Below are positions 55,401-60,849 of a stretch of 64,000 bases of DNA, one piece after another. The notes beneath the pieces were generated by a model. That model was not told the DNA's origin, ran no database searches, and saw nothing but the letters and a program-made list of their open reading frames with translations. This DNA comes from Lingula anatina (Eukaryota > Brachiopoda > Lingulata > Lingulida > Lingulidae), in NCBI RefSeq assembly GCF_001039355.2, contig NW_019775684.1, positions 1 to 64,000 of the forward strand, given 5' to 3'. Numbering within the stretch: the stretch's first letter is position 1; each line of letters opens with the position of its first letter. Both the position numbers and the translations under genes were made by a program.

Positions 55401-56561
55401 TGAGAAACTGCTGAAAATGTTTCACTTTTCAGTGTATAAAGTCAAACATGATAAGAGGAATTGTTACTGTTCAGAACTTCATATTAATGTGAGTGTTAGG
55501 AAAACCTCACAAGTGAGAGTGGGATCATGATCAATACAACTGCATTTAATTTTTTAATTAAACTAGAAAAAGACCTTTGGTTACCAATTCATCCGAGAAA
55601 AGTTGTGAAATACATAAGATCAAGGATGAAAAAAATGTAAAGATGAAACTTTTTTAAGGCCCATTAGTGAAAAGTTTTTAAAAAAACCAAAACACCACTG
55701 AACAATTTTTCCAATATGTGGTATTCTGCTATTTTAGAGCCTATACTTCATACAAATGTAAATATAAAACTTGTTTTAGTATTACTAATTTTACAAACTC
55801 AAAACTTATGCATTTATACACGAACCACATACTAGACTCTTGTGTATAACTACTGATATTGGACGACATTAGGTGTGCCAGATGCAATAAGACAGCAAAG
55901 CAATTGTTGCTAATTATCTTCCAGAGTAAGCACATAGTGTCAACATTCATGGAATGCTGTGTCAGCCTTGAAATATGCTCCACAATTTCTATACATGCAT
56001 AAACATACTTTTTCACTGACAGTGCTGAATAGATATAGAAAGTTCAAAATAATGTGTTTTAATTGATACTTAACACCGAACACTTACATTTTCTGATTTT
56101 CTGTCAGTGACATCAAAAGTGAACTTAATGTCCAGTGAATTTGCAATTCACCTGCAGTCAATGTCAATATACAAAGTTGACATTATTTAATAGGGGTTCA
56201 CTCAGAGAATTATGCATCTGTTCTTTATTTTTTTTTTTAAATAGTGAAACGGGAAATGCTTCCATTATGACAGACTGGTTTCAATCAACCAGTTAAAATA
56301 CAACATGCTCAGAGCATCAGAGATTGGTAATCCAAAGTTATTATTAATATTTACTAAAACTTAATCACCTCCATTATGCACTGGTTTAAGCATATCCCAT
56401 TCAGAACACACTATCAGAGGTTCCCTTGGAACAATTCAGTATTGATCAGCCTCAGCAAACAACTTTCATCTTACCTTTCTCTTTCTCCTGAAGCTAAGAG
56501 TGGTGTACGTTTTCTCATGTCGCGATCCCTGCTCATTTTTACACGACAGACAAGCACCCAT
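13498..56561 (-). CDS. Nesprin (SYNE1/SYNE2-type giant spectrin-repeat KASH protein), 63 coding exons in window
   Basis: Sixty-three minus-strand exons with GT/AG borders join in one open frame: 14,529 nt, 4,842 residues from the ATG at 56561 to the TAA at 13498. Order: acylation-type N-terminus (1-29), long rod of spectrin repeats, disordered exon at 37053-38036, more spectrin repeats, linker with LDWD (20444-20609), four exons strongly resembling the nesprin C-terminal spectrin repeats, Ser/Pro linker, and KASH domain. Nesprins span the outer nuclear membrane; the KASH tail binds SUN proteins in the perinuclear space and the cytoplasmic rod connects nuclei to actin, kinesin and dynein. No calponin-homology actin-binding pair lies in the window. 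It may be encoded farther right, with the 58-61 kb gene inside the intervening intron, or this form may lack it. Intron phases are mostly 0. Two exons appear twice (34519-35801), possibly an assembly artefact; removing one pair leaves 4,726 residues in frame. Confidence 0.9.
13730..16782 (-). other. Last nesprin intron (3.05 kb)
   Basis: Holds a long (TA)n microsatellite at 14064-14137 and A/T-rich low-complexity tracts near 16170-16245. No further coding exon was recognised, although an alternative terminal exon without KASH cannot be excluded by eye. Confidence 0.6.
14064..14137. repeat. (TA)n microsatellite, about 37 units
   Basis: Uninterrupted dinucleotide tract in the last nesprin intron. 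Confidence 0.95.
16783..17553 (-). CDS. Nesprin exons: Ser/Pro linker before KASH
   Basis: Exons 17431-17553 (41 codons, phase 0 both ends) and 16783-16844 (62 nt, ends phase 2). The first encodes a basic Ser/Thr/Pro segment (YRTSTPRYRSRSSNSPLTP), a likely phospho-regulated linker like the SPTSGRSTP-type linker in vertebrate nesprin-1. The second encodes LLAIRTEIVKEHAEARAEAE, a short helix leading into KASH. The 41-codon exon is symmetrical and could be skipped without a frame change. Confidence 0.88.
17893..20171 (-). CDS. Nesprin exons: conserved C-terminal spectrin repeats
   Basis: Exons 19972-20171, 19499-19613, 18912-19117, 18335-18664 and 17893-18105. They contain the blocks CKTPTGPELEE, RWELLQAQAQ, KAIVLSINLLSQQF, ESRNLKEHLL and ALMQCHDFHQ. 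These are nearly the same words found at matching positions in human nesprin-1 and nesprin-2 and are the best orthology evidence in the gene. In vertebrates this C-terminal part is shared by the short nesprin isoforms and mediates lamin/emerin-related and microtubule-motor contacts. A (TAA)n microsatellite (19125-19168) lies next to exon 18912-19117. Confidence 0.95.
20444..20609 (-). CDS. Nesprin exon with LDWD kinesin-type W-acidic motif
   Basis: Acceptor TTTTCTAG before 20609; donor GTACAT after 20444. It encodes an unstructured 55-residue linker: HVHFKDQDVRHDSSSRLRIG, then SEASLDWDMYDVEKMLDDSP, then PESPTPLD. LDWD in an acidic context matches the LEWD motif of vertebrate nesprin-1/-2/-4, which binds kinesin light chain TPR domains. 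It lies in the same place, just N-terminal to the C-terminal spectrin repeats and the TPTGPEL block. Confidence 0.9.
21270..21344 (-). CDS. Nesprin candidate cassette exon, 25 codons
   Basis: Bounded by TTAACCCCCTAG and GTAAGAC and exactly 75 nt (phase 0 both ends). It encodes ISGLWAQRSVRQEHDYDHDAEVGAL, acidic and His/Asp-rich. It sits in a 1.28-kb intron immediately before the LDWD exon and can be included or skipped without changing frame, so it may be alternatively spliced. Confidence 0.7.
21891..34266 (-). CDS. Nesprin exons: central/C-terminal spectrin rod
   Basis: Exons, 5' to 3': 33922-34266, 33484-33681, 32991-33278, 32484-32696, 32222-32326, 31352-31498, 30947-31117, 30187-30644, 29794-29953, 29343-29525, 28604-29080, 28084-28416, 27647-27780, 27111-27303, 26214-26846, 25628-25954, 24702-25337, 24268-24434, 23855-24017, 23418-23605, 22993-23143, 22488-22808, 21891-22091. 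All join in frame. The protein is rich in Gln, Leu, Glu and Lys with a recurring Trp at spectrin helix positions (for example RWQAAASDV, HWFQIIGKL, RWENVTS-type words) and shows no catalytic motif. Most introns carry nothing notable beyond A/T tracts; (AATA)n sits at 22389-22434 and poly(A) at 31769-31791. Confidence 0.9.
32126..32176 (-). CDS. Nesprin possible cassette exon, 17 codons
   Basis: Acceptor ATATTTCAG, donor GTCAGG. It reads MEMEFSGEILNLPAPLD in phase 0 between exons 32222-32326 and 31352-31498. A stronger donor five bases on (after 32121) would break the frame. It was left out of the 63-exon count. Confidence 0.35.
34494..35872 (-). repeat. Tandem duplication of a nesprin exon pair (720-bp offset) across a contig join
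   Basis: Exons 35619-35801 and 35239-35403 are repeated as 34899-35081 and 34519-34683, each exactly 720 bp apart. By direct comparison about 30 of roughly 590 aligned bases differ (about 5%). Only about 11 of these are exonic and one changes an amino acid (Thr/Ala in EWL[T/A]TARLE). All four exons are phase 0, so either one or two pairs keep the frame. A single N at 35158 lies exactly between the copies, and flanks diverge there. This looks like two haplotypes laid end to end, but a true recent exon duplication remains possible. Confidence 0.85.
35188..35215. repeat. Perfect 13-bp hairpin next to the contig join
   Basis: ATGTACAGACACA and its inverse are separated by 2 bp, 30 bp from the N at 35158. 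The sequence between the N and this hairpin (CGGCGACGACAGACGCAGG) has no counterpart in the other copy and looks like a transposon end. Confidence 0.7.
36073..36764 (-). CDS. Nesprin exons 36579-36764 and 36073-36237
   Basis: The first exon starts with a disordered Ser/Gly/Pro stretch (SPVKPADLTVSTLGETTMGD) and ends in a spectrin helix (AELNSSWNTLQVQ). The second is coiled (KEQQLQEALHKQEQYQEALQ). Both are phase 0 and join exon 37053-38036 to the duplicated pair. Confidence 0.88.
36310..36324 (-). CDS. Nesprin possible 15-nt microexon (EQQLQ)
   Basis: GGTGACAG acceptor and GTGGCT donor flank GAGCAACAGCTACAG, phase 0. It resembles the EQQLQ coding stretch in the next exon (36073-36237), so it may be a decayed local duplicate rather than a used exon. 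Not counted in the gene model. Confidence 0.25.
37053..38036 (-). CDS. Nesprin 984-nt exon: large disordered insert in the rod
   Basis: Acceptor AAACTTCAG before 38036; donor GTAGGT after 37053; 328 codons, phase 0. It begins with a coiled segment (TYQEKIREINEQSLQLQERT) and then about 290 residues of Ser/Glu/Lys/Pro-rich sequence with no spectrin pattern. A short helix-like motif occurs twice: ALREMVESAMHGR and SLRKMVESAMRDR. Basic and acidic clusters (KPGKKSDRQKSK, EVDEDVPD) alternate. Function is not known; it may be a binding or phosphorylation platform between two spectrin blocks. Confidence 0.9.
38037..39613 (-). other. Nesprin intron (1.58 kb)
   Basis: AT-rich. Apart from the candidate microexon at 38671-38691 nothing else was recognised. 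Confidence 0.6.
38671..38691 (-). CDS. Nesprin candidate 21-nt microexon (TAFSRLK)
   Basis: A strong polypyrimidine acceptor (TTCTTTTCTAG) and donor GTGAAT flank 21 nt in phase 0, within the intron between exons 39614-39928 and 37053-38036. Inclusion would add seven residues without a frame change. Not counted in the gene model. Confidence 0.45.
39614..47741 (-). CDS. Nesprin exons: N-proximal spectrin rod
   Basis: Exons, 5' to 3': 47555-47741, 46990-47295, 46365-46691, 45810-45959, 45475-45648, 45052-45264, 44658-44774, 44207-44389, 43860-44003, 43222-43367, 42793-42961, 42357-42557, 41832-41939, 40842-41168, 40169-40474, 39614-39928. They form one continuous frame. Predicted protein is almost wholly helical, with spaced Trp (RWARLLQKA, KWENVDTTA, RWRTVSSQA) and Gln/Glu/Lys-rich heptads typical of spectrin repeats. 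An (AAAT)n repeat lies at about 44045-44071. Confidence 0.9.
41551..41559 (-). CDS. Nesprin possible 9-nt microexon (DMK)
   Basis: TTCCCTCATATAG acceptor and GTGAGC donor flank GACATGAAG, phase 0, between exons 41832-41939 and 40842-41168. Very short, so the call rests only on the two splice signals and the frame. Not counted in the gene model. Confidence 0.25.
47750..49359 (+). repeat. First copy of 1,610-bp duplicated contig end
   Basis: Identical by eye to 49517-51126 (offset 1,767) except for one base noted, T at 48337 versus G at 50104 (Leu/Arg in the RT). It includes intron flank next to nesprin exon 47555-47741 and ends abruptly at the N gap. Confidence 0.9.
49360..49516. other. 157-N assembly gap
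   Basis: Run of N between the two identical 1,610-bp segments. The sequence before the gap ends inside the RT just after YADDL, and the sequence after it restarts at the intron flank. This is the pattern of two overlapping contigs that were not merged. Confidence 0.98.
49517..51126 (+). repeat. Second copy of 1,610-bp duplicated contig end
   Basis: Restarts with ATAGATCAGTGTAGATG exactly as at 47750 and runs through the RT to YADDL, then continues into the LINE 3' part that the first copy lacks. Confidence 0.9.
51567..51567. other. Single-N assembly join inside LINE 3' region
   Basis: One ambiguous base in ACCACCNTTGTACAG. The RT C-terminal frame is lost soon after it. Confidence 0.7.
51891..52220. 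other. Nesprin intron with an internal direct repeat
   Basis: Two diverged copies of about 150 bp (ATGGAGAAATTTTAATGAACATTACTT... from about 51885 and GAAGGAAAAATTTGAAAGAACATTACTT... from about 52063), each followed by ATGAATATACAT and ACAACTGCTTAC. The LINE inserted at the left edge of the first copy. No gene is seen. Confidence 0.6.
52221..55377 (-). CDS. Nesprin exons: most 5' spectrin repeats in the window
   Basis: Exons, 5' to 3': 55259-55377, 54515-54722, 53804-54130, 53166-53286, 52726-52931, 52221-52363. The first begins KLVSDLDSKEEDVAAFRQLG in phase 0, so it can be joined either to the short first exon at 56475-56561 or to exons beyond the window. Splicing from 55259 to 54722 (phase 2/1) gives QVRDIEGRYNDLRQ, a typical spectrin helix. 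A second open frame across exon 55259-55377 hits a stop at the start of the next exon and is rejected. Confidence 0.9.
53480..53760. other. Intronic insert with strong hairpins, unidentified
   Basis: A GC-richer island in a 517-bp nesprin intron. A perfect 10-bp stem (GGGAATGGGG 53558-53567 / CCCCATTCCC 53575-53584), a repeated TAGATCGA and a CCCC-AC-GGGG mini-stem are visible. It may be a small mobile element; no tRNA fold or coding frame was recognised. Confidence 0.4.
55378..56474 (-). other. Nesprin first intron (1.1 kb)
   Basis: AT-rich intron between the short first exon and exon 55259-55377. No other exon was recognised. Confidence 0.6.
56475..56561 (-). CDS. Nesprin alternative first exon with N-myristoylation/palmitoylation signal
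   Basis: ATG at 56561 in strong context (A at -3, G at +4) opens MGACLSCKNEQGSRHEKTYT and TLSFRRKRK, then a GTAAGATG donor in phase 0. It joins the phase-0 spectrin exon at 55377 to read RRKRK-KLVSDLD. Gly2, Ala3 and Ser6 fit the N-myristoyltransferase consensus; Cys4 and Cys7 are candidate palmitoylation sites; the RRKRKK run would favour acidic membranes. This predicts a nesprin isoform membrane-anchored at both ends. Alternative: the frame stays open upstream to an AG (GGTTCAG before GTAAAAAATG), so it could be an internal exon. A second ATG 11 nt upstream, out of frame, could act as an upstream ORF. Confidence 0.65.
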
Positions 56562-56674
56562 GATGCCCTCATTTTTTACCTGAACCCTGAGTCCAAACAC
56601 ATACTAAAGCAGCTCTATTTCATTTGCAAATTTTTCTCTGCATAAACAAGTTTTTGCATCATATTGCTGTCTAA

Positions 56675-56687
56675 TTTATACCATTGG
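56675..56687 (-). promoter_or_regulatory. TATA box and CCAAT upstream of the nesprin alternative first exon
   Basis: On the minus strand CCAATGG (56687-56681) is followed directly by TATAAATTAG (TATAAA at 56680-56675), about 115 bp before the ATG at 56561. A start site about 30 bp downstream would give a 5' UTR of roughly 85-90 nt. An octamer-like ATTTGCAAAT lies at 56622-56631. The CCAAT is closer to the TATA than usual. Confidence 0.4.
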
Positions 56688-56689
56688 TT

Positions 56690-58236
56690 CATGTATGGTT
56701 TTTCAAAATTGTTCCTAAATAACAGTGATGGTTGTAACTGGACACTGGGCAGTACAATGATTTACATGATGCAGCATTGCTTAATATGTATGCCCTTAGT
56801 CCTGTTTGAGTTCAGGTGTCACATTATTCTCTCAATTTCCTATCCTCAGTTAACGCATGCCCTGAACTTGATTGTTATCCTAATGGATTTTCTAAGATTA
56901 TTCCTGCCATTTGCAATCATTTCCATCTCCATTTTTCATCTCGGAATCTTATTTTTCTGTAGAACACTTCACCAACTCTTGGCACTGCAAACTGCCACTA
57001 ACTAATTGATTGAATGGCACTGCAATGGCCTGTCTACTAGCTCATTGAAAATTTAAGCAAACAGTTCAGTTATACTATAATCACTTTAGCCTGTGTTAAT
57101 TATTGACCACTGTAAACAAATGTACACTCAATATCAACGAATCAAAAGTGGGATTTTCTTGTAAGGTGTAGATTAATGATAACACCATGTTAAAATTCTG
57201 AGCCCCATTACTTAGAGATATGCAGGACATGAGAATGCTCCATTTTGAGAAAGTTATCAAATCTGCCTTCTTTTCAGAAGCATTTATTGCCGTGTAACAG
57301 CCTTTGATGAAAGGCTGAGTCAATATTGTAGGTCTAATTGATTACCAATATATGGACGCATTCTTAAGGTTTTCATTACCCAATACTCGGTATGTAAACA
57401 CTGAACACAGCAACATAATATCATATCCTTTTTTCAATAATTGTATTTATTTTAGGTGGCAGGTTTATGGCCTCACATCATGTATCAATCACATAAATTG
57501 GTTACATTTTGCAAATCGATAAAGTTTTTTTTTTATACATGAATGTACTTTAGTTCAAAATCAAATACTTTTTGTATTATTTGTGAGGGTAAACCTTGGC
57601 TTACCTCTATACAAGACAAAAAGCAAACAAATTCTTTATCAAAAAAATTTATAGTAATACTGCTTGAAAATATTGACAAAAATGGAAACCATTGTAAAAT
57701 CTAACATAATTCCATTTTAAATTCTCAAAGAACAGAAAGCACAAAACCATTAATTTCTTCTCCTTTAAAAGACTAGCATGATAGGATACATTTAATTTTC
57801 TGGCCTAAGCAGTTTCAAATATATAAATCACATCATATTGGGTTGATAATATTTCTAACATCTACTTTAAATGAAAAATACCAAATCAAAATAATCAGCA
57901 AAATTTTCAGAAGGCACTTCAATTACTTAATATCGGTGGACAAATGTTATGCGAAAAGTTCAAATTGTTTACCCTTTTAATATAAAAAAGCTTCACATAT
58001 ATGCTTTTTCAAGTATAAATGACTGTTACCCTGAAAATTTGACAAATTTATCAAATCAATATACAATTAAAAATATTATGCATGATCTGGAAAGTGTAGC
58101 AAAATACTTTCATGAATTACAGTGGGATATAAATTTCCTGAACAAAGTGACTCCCTTTCTTAGGTGGTATATGAGAAAAATATTTCATCCAACATGCAAC
58201 TTCAATTCTGTCCTATACGTTTAATTGAATGAACTT
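56690..58236 (-). other. Spacer holding the 3' UTR of the TQT-array gene
   Basis: No coding exon was recognised. A minus-strand AATAAA at 57451-57446, about 790 nt after the TAA at 58237, is a plausible poly(A) signal for the upstream gene, leaving roughly 750 bp to the nesprin TATA element. Confidence 0.5.
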
Positions 58237-60840
58237 TTATGTTTCTATCAGATCCTTTAAAAGGGATCTTTTCATGGTCTCAGAAGACTCTTTCATATCT
58301 CTAGCCATTTTTGTAGCTTTGGCAATAGCAACATCCATATCCTGCTTGGCTTTTTTATCCTTTTGTTTAGCACTCTTATGTTCTTTCTTATCAGATAGTC
58401 CTGCTGACCCATATTCTCTGGTGAATTTCCTGTGTGTGGCTCTTCTTGGAGATGGAGGAGACCTGGCTGGGTTGACAGGCACTGGGATTTGAGTGCGTTG
58501 GGATGTGACAGGAGTGGTTGTGACAGGCACAGCTAACACAATGGGTTGAGGTGGTGGTGCTTGTGGTGGTTGTGGTGTGTTGACAAGCTGTACAGGGGGC
58601 TCGGTGACAAATATCATGTTTGGAGAGTTAGGTGGTGCCATAGGCATGGAAGACTGGGGCCTGGGAATGACTTGCCTATCAGGTGGCAACCAGGGACTTC
58701 TTGGTACTCTAAGAGCGTGTTGGCCTGTTGGATAGTTGGGTGCTTGTTCTCTTCTCTGCTGCCTTGGTGAAGGTTCTTCATATCTGAACGAGTCGCTCTG
58801 TTGGGATCCAATTCTATTTCTTGTCCTGTCTGGCAACAGCGGATACCTGCCTTCCAGTCTATCACTTAAACTCCTGTAGTGCCTATCATTTTGTTGTGCT
58901 GAAGAATCCAGTGCACTCACAGGTTTTCTGAGCGATAGTATGGGTTCCCTGGCACTATGACTCCTATGGTGCCTTCGTGGATCAGGTTTATTTGAAGGTG
59001 CATCTACCTCCATGGGCATTTCCCTGTTATCCATATCATCCTTTATCTTCCTCACTTCATCAATCAAGTTTCTAATTGCACTATTCCTGGGGCTTTCACG
59101 GCCTTTCCTTTTTGGTTTGCTTTTTACAGGAGTTTGAGTTTGACTGCTAGTATGCAGTGGTGTCTGACCAGTGGCCTCAGCTGCCATATTCTCCGTCTGA
59201 CTTGAAATACTCCATGGTCTAACAGAGACAAGAGTATCTACATCACTATCAAATGCATACTTAGGTTTAGTTCCATCCAAAGTCTTCAATTTTGGATTAT
59301 CTTTTAAATTTCTATTGACACGATTCAATTTTGTTGGAACCAAATCGAGATCTTCATCATTCCTCATTGCCTTAGTCTTGGGCAGAGACTCCCTAGAACT
59401 AGATTTTTTCTTTAACTTTTTTGGATCTTTATCTTTCTTTTGCTTCAAATGCTTCCAATGATGTCTGCTTGGAGTCTGTGTAGCTGCATGGTCTGGCGTC
59501 TGAGTGGAATGATTTGATATTGTTTGACCACCAAAATCTCTCATTTCTGGAATGTTTTCTTGGGAAACTGTTGAAGATGCAGATGGAAAAACATCCATTT
59601 GCATGGGACTTTCCCTTCCTCTAACAACAGGCAATCCAAAAGGTCTTCTCTCCTGTCTCCTGGTCTGTGGTGAAAGCTGTGTCAGAGGTTTCTCAGAAGT
59701 TTGTGTTCCAGCACATCCTGTACTCTGCATTGTATTGTTCCTTAATATCTGACCTGAAGAATCCAAGGTACCTGGTACCTTCAAATTTCTTCCAGTACCA
59801 AGTGCATGGGGCATATTCCCTAATGGTCCACTTGGCACTTGGCTTCTGAAGTTTCTGGAATGTGTTTGTGTGCCAACGTGTCCTGGGGTCTGTGTGGATC
59901 CACTTCTCACAGTCTGCATTGAAAAGTCATGCGTTTGCCTTGGACTAGAAGTGTTTTCAGGTTCTATGACCATGGTCTGTGTACCAGCATGGCCAGGGGT
60001 TTGTGTCACACTATCTCTAATAGTCTGCATTGAGAAATCCCTAGTAGCAGCAGGAACCTGGGTGTCCAAGGTAGTCCAAGAAGCAGTTACACTTATGGTG
60101 TCCTCTTCACCTTCTGAGCTTTGAGAGTTTCGATCAAAATTTCTGAATTGATTTCCAGTTTCACTGGCCCTATCCATCATAGTTGACTGTAGGGGACCTA
60201 GTGAGTTGTCTGTTTGAGTTCCATAGTGAAGACCTGGCAATCTAAGACTAGAATCACTATGTACAGGTGAAGTACCCCGACCAAAATGAAGAGGTCTTAA
60301 CATTGAGTTTCTTAAAGTATCTTGACTAATTTGTTCAATATCCCGTGGTGCTTCTTGATTATCCACAGCAGGACTACTACTGCCATCTAGAATAGCAGAG
60401 CTATTCTGTGATGCAGGCATGGTGCCACTGGTAGAACCCTGGAATGTATACACAGTCTCCCCCAGTCCAGATTCATCACTCTCATACTCCAGCTCATCTG
60501 GCCACAGTTTCTTCCTCTCCCTGGGGGTACTGCGACCAGACCCTGTCCTGGGGGAATTGGCATCACTTGGATGAAGCCATGGAGTGGTCCTACCAGATCT
60601 TGATCTGGGGGTATTGGTACCACTTTGGGTGTCCCCTGGGGTGGTCTGGCCTGTTTTAGGGCTATTGGTGTCAGTGTCATTACACTTTGCTAGAGTCCTA
60701 TGGGACCGAGACTGGGGTGTTTGTCTACCACTCTGTGGCAGTCTTGGTGTGGCGCCACCTGATGGTGACCTTGCCATCCCTCTTGACCTTGATGAGTAGC
60801 CTTCACCTAGGGTTTGCGTCCCACACTCATGACTATCCAT
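58237..60840 (-). CDS. Disordered 867-aa protein with ten TQT motifs; candidate LC8 (dynein light chain) hub
   Basis: One exon from ATG 60840 to TAA 58237; acceptor TATGTCTAG before 60849 implies an upstream 5' UTR exon. Residues 1-110 are Ser/Thr-Pro-rich with two near copies of [TS]-P-R-x-x-SGR-[TS]-TP. TQT, the anchor of LC8/DYNLL-binding peptides, occurs around residues 8, 208, 279, 287, 316, 324, 379, 446, 454 and 568. Four repeats of about 22 residues follow the plan DFSMQT[IV]R-x-x-[SV]TQTPGH[AV]GTQT (268-289, 305-326, a worn copy 360-381, 435-456). A Lys-rich patch (464-480), a Pro-rich stretch (710-800) with RTQIPVP (EB1 SxIP-like), and a basic C-terminal helix (818-863) follow. I recognise no named orthologue. 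LC8 dimers bind pairs of such motifs to make ladder-like scaffolds; that role here is inferred. Confidence 0.8.
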   Translation of the reverse strand: MDSHECGTQTLGEGYSSRSRGMARSPSGGATPRLPQSGRQTPQSRSHRTLAKCNDTDTNSPKTGQTTPGDTQSGTNTPRSRSGRTTPWLHPSDANSPRTGSGRSTPRERKKLWPDELEYESDESGLGETVYTFQGSTSGTMPASQNSSAILDGSSSPAVDNQEAPRDIEQISQDTLRNSMLRPLHFGRGTSPVHSDSSLRLPGLHYGTQTDNSLGPLQSTMMDRASETGNQFRNFDRNSQSSEGEEDTISVTASWTTLDTQVPAATRDFSMQTIRDSVTQTPGHAGTQTMVIEPENTSSPRQTHDFSMQTVRSGSTQTPGHVGTQTHSRNFRSQVPSGPLGNMPHALGTGRNLKVPGTLDSSGQILRNNTMQSTGCAGTQTSEKPLTQLSPQTRRQERRPFGLPVVRGRESPMQMDVFPSASSTVSQENIPEMRDFGGQTISNHSTQTPDHAATQTPSRHHWKHLKQKKDKDPKKLKKKSSSRESLPKTKAMRNDEDLDLVPTKLNRVNRNLKDNPKLKTLDGTKPKYAFDSDVDTLVSVRPWSISSQTENMAAEATGQTPLHTSSQTQTPVKSKPKRKGRESPRNSAIRNLIDEVRKIKDDMDNREMPMEVDAPSNKPDPRRHHRSHSAREPILSLRKPVSALDSSAQQNDRHYRSLSDRLEGRYPLLPDRTRNRIGSQQSDSFRYEEPSPRQQRREQAPNYPTGQHALRVPRSPWLPPDRQVIPRPQSSMPMAPPNSPNMIFVTEPPVQLVNTPQPPQAPPPQPIVLAVPVTTTPVTSQRTQIPVPVNPARSPPSPRRATHRKFTREYGSAGLSDKKEHKSAKQKDKKAKQDMDVAIAKATKMARDMKESSETMKRSLLKDLIET

Positions 60841-60849
60841 GGCACCAGG

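Noticed and set aside
58237-60840. The 867-residue frame as a nesprin exon
   Set aside because: It ends in a stop codon with no donor near its end and has no spectrin pattern. It has its own upstream non-coding exon and a poly(A) signal downstream.
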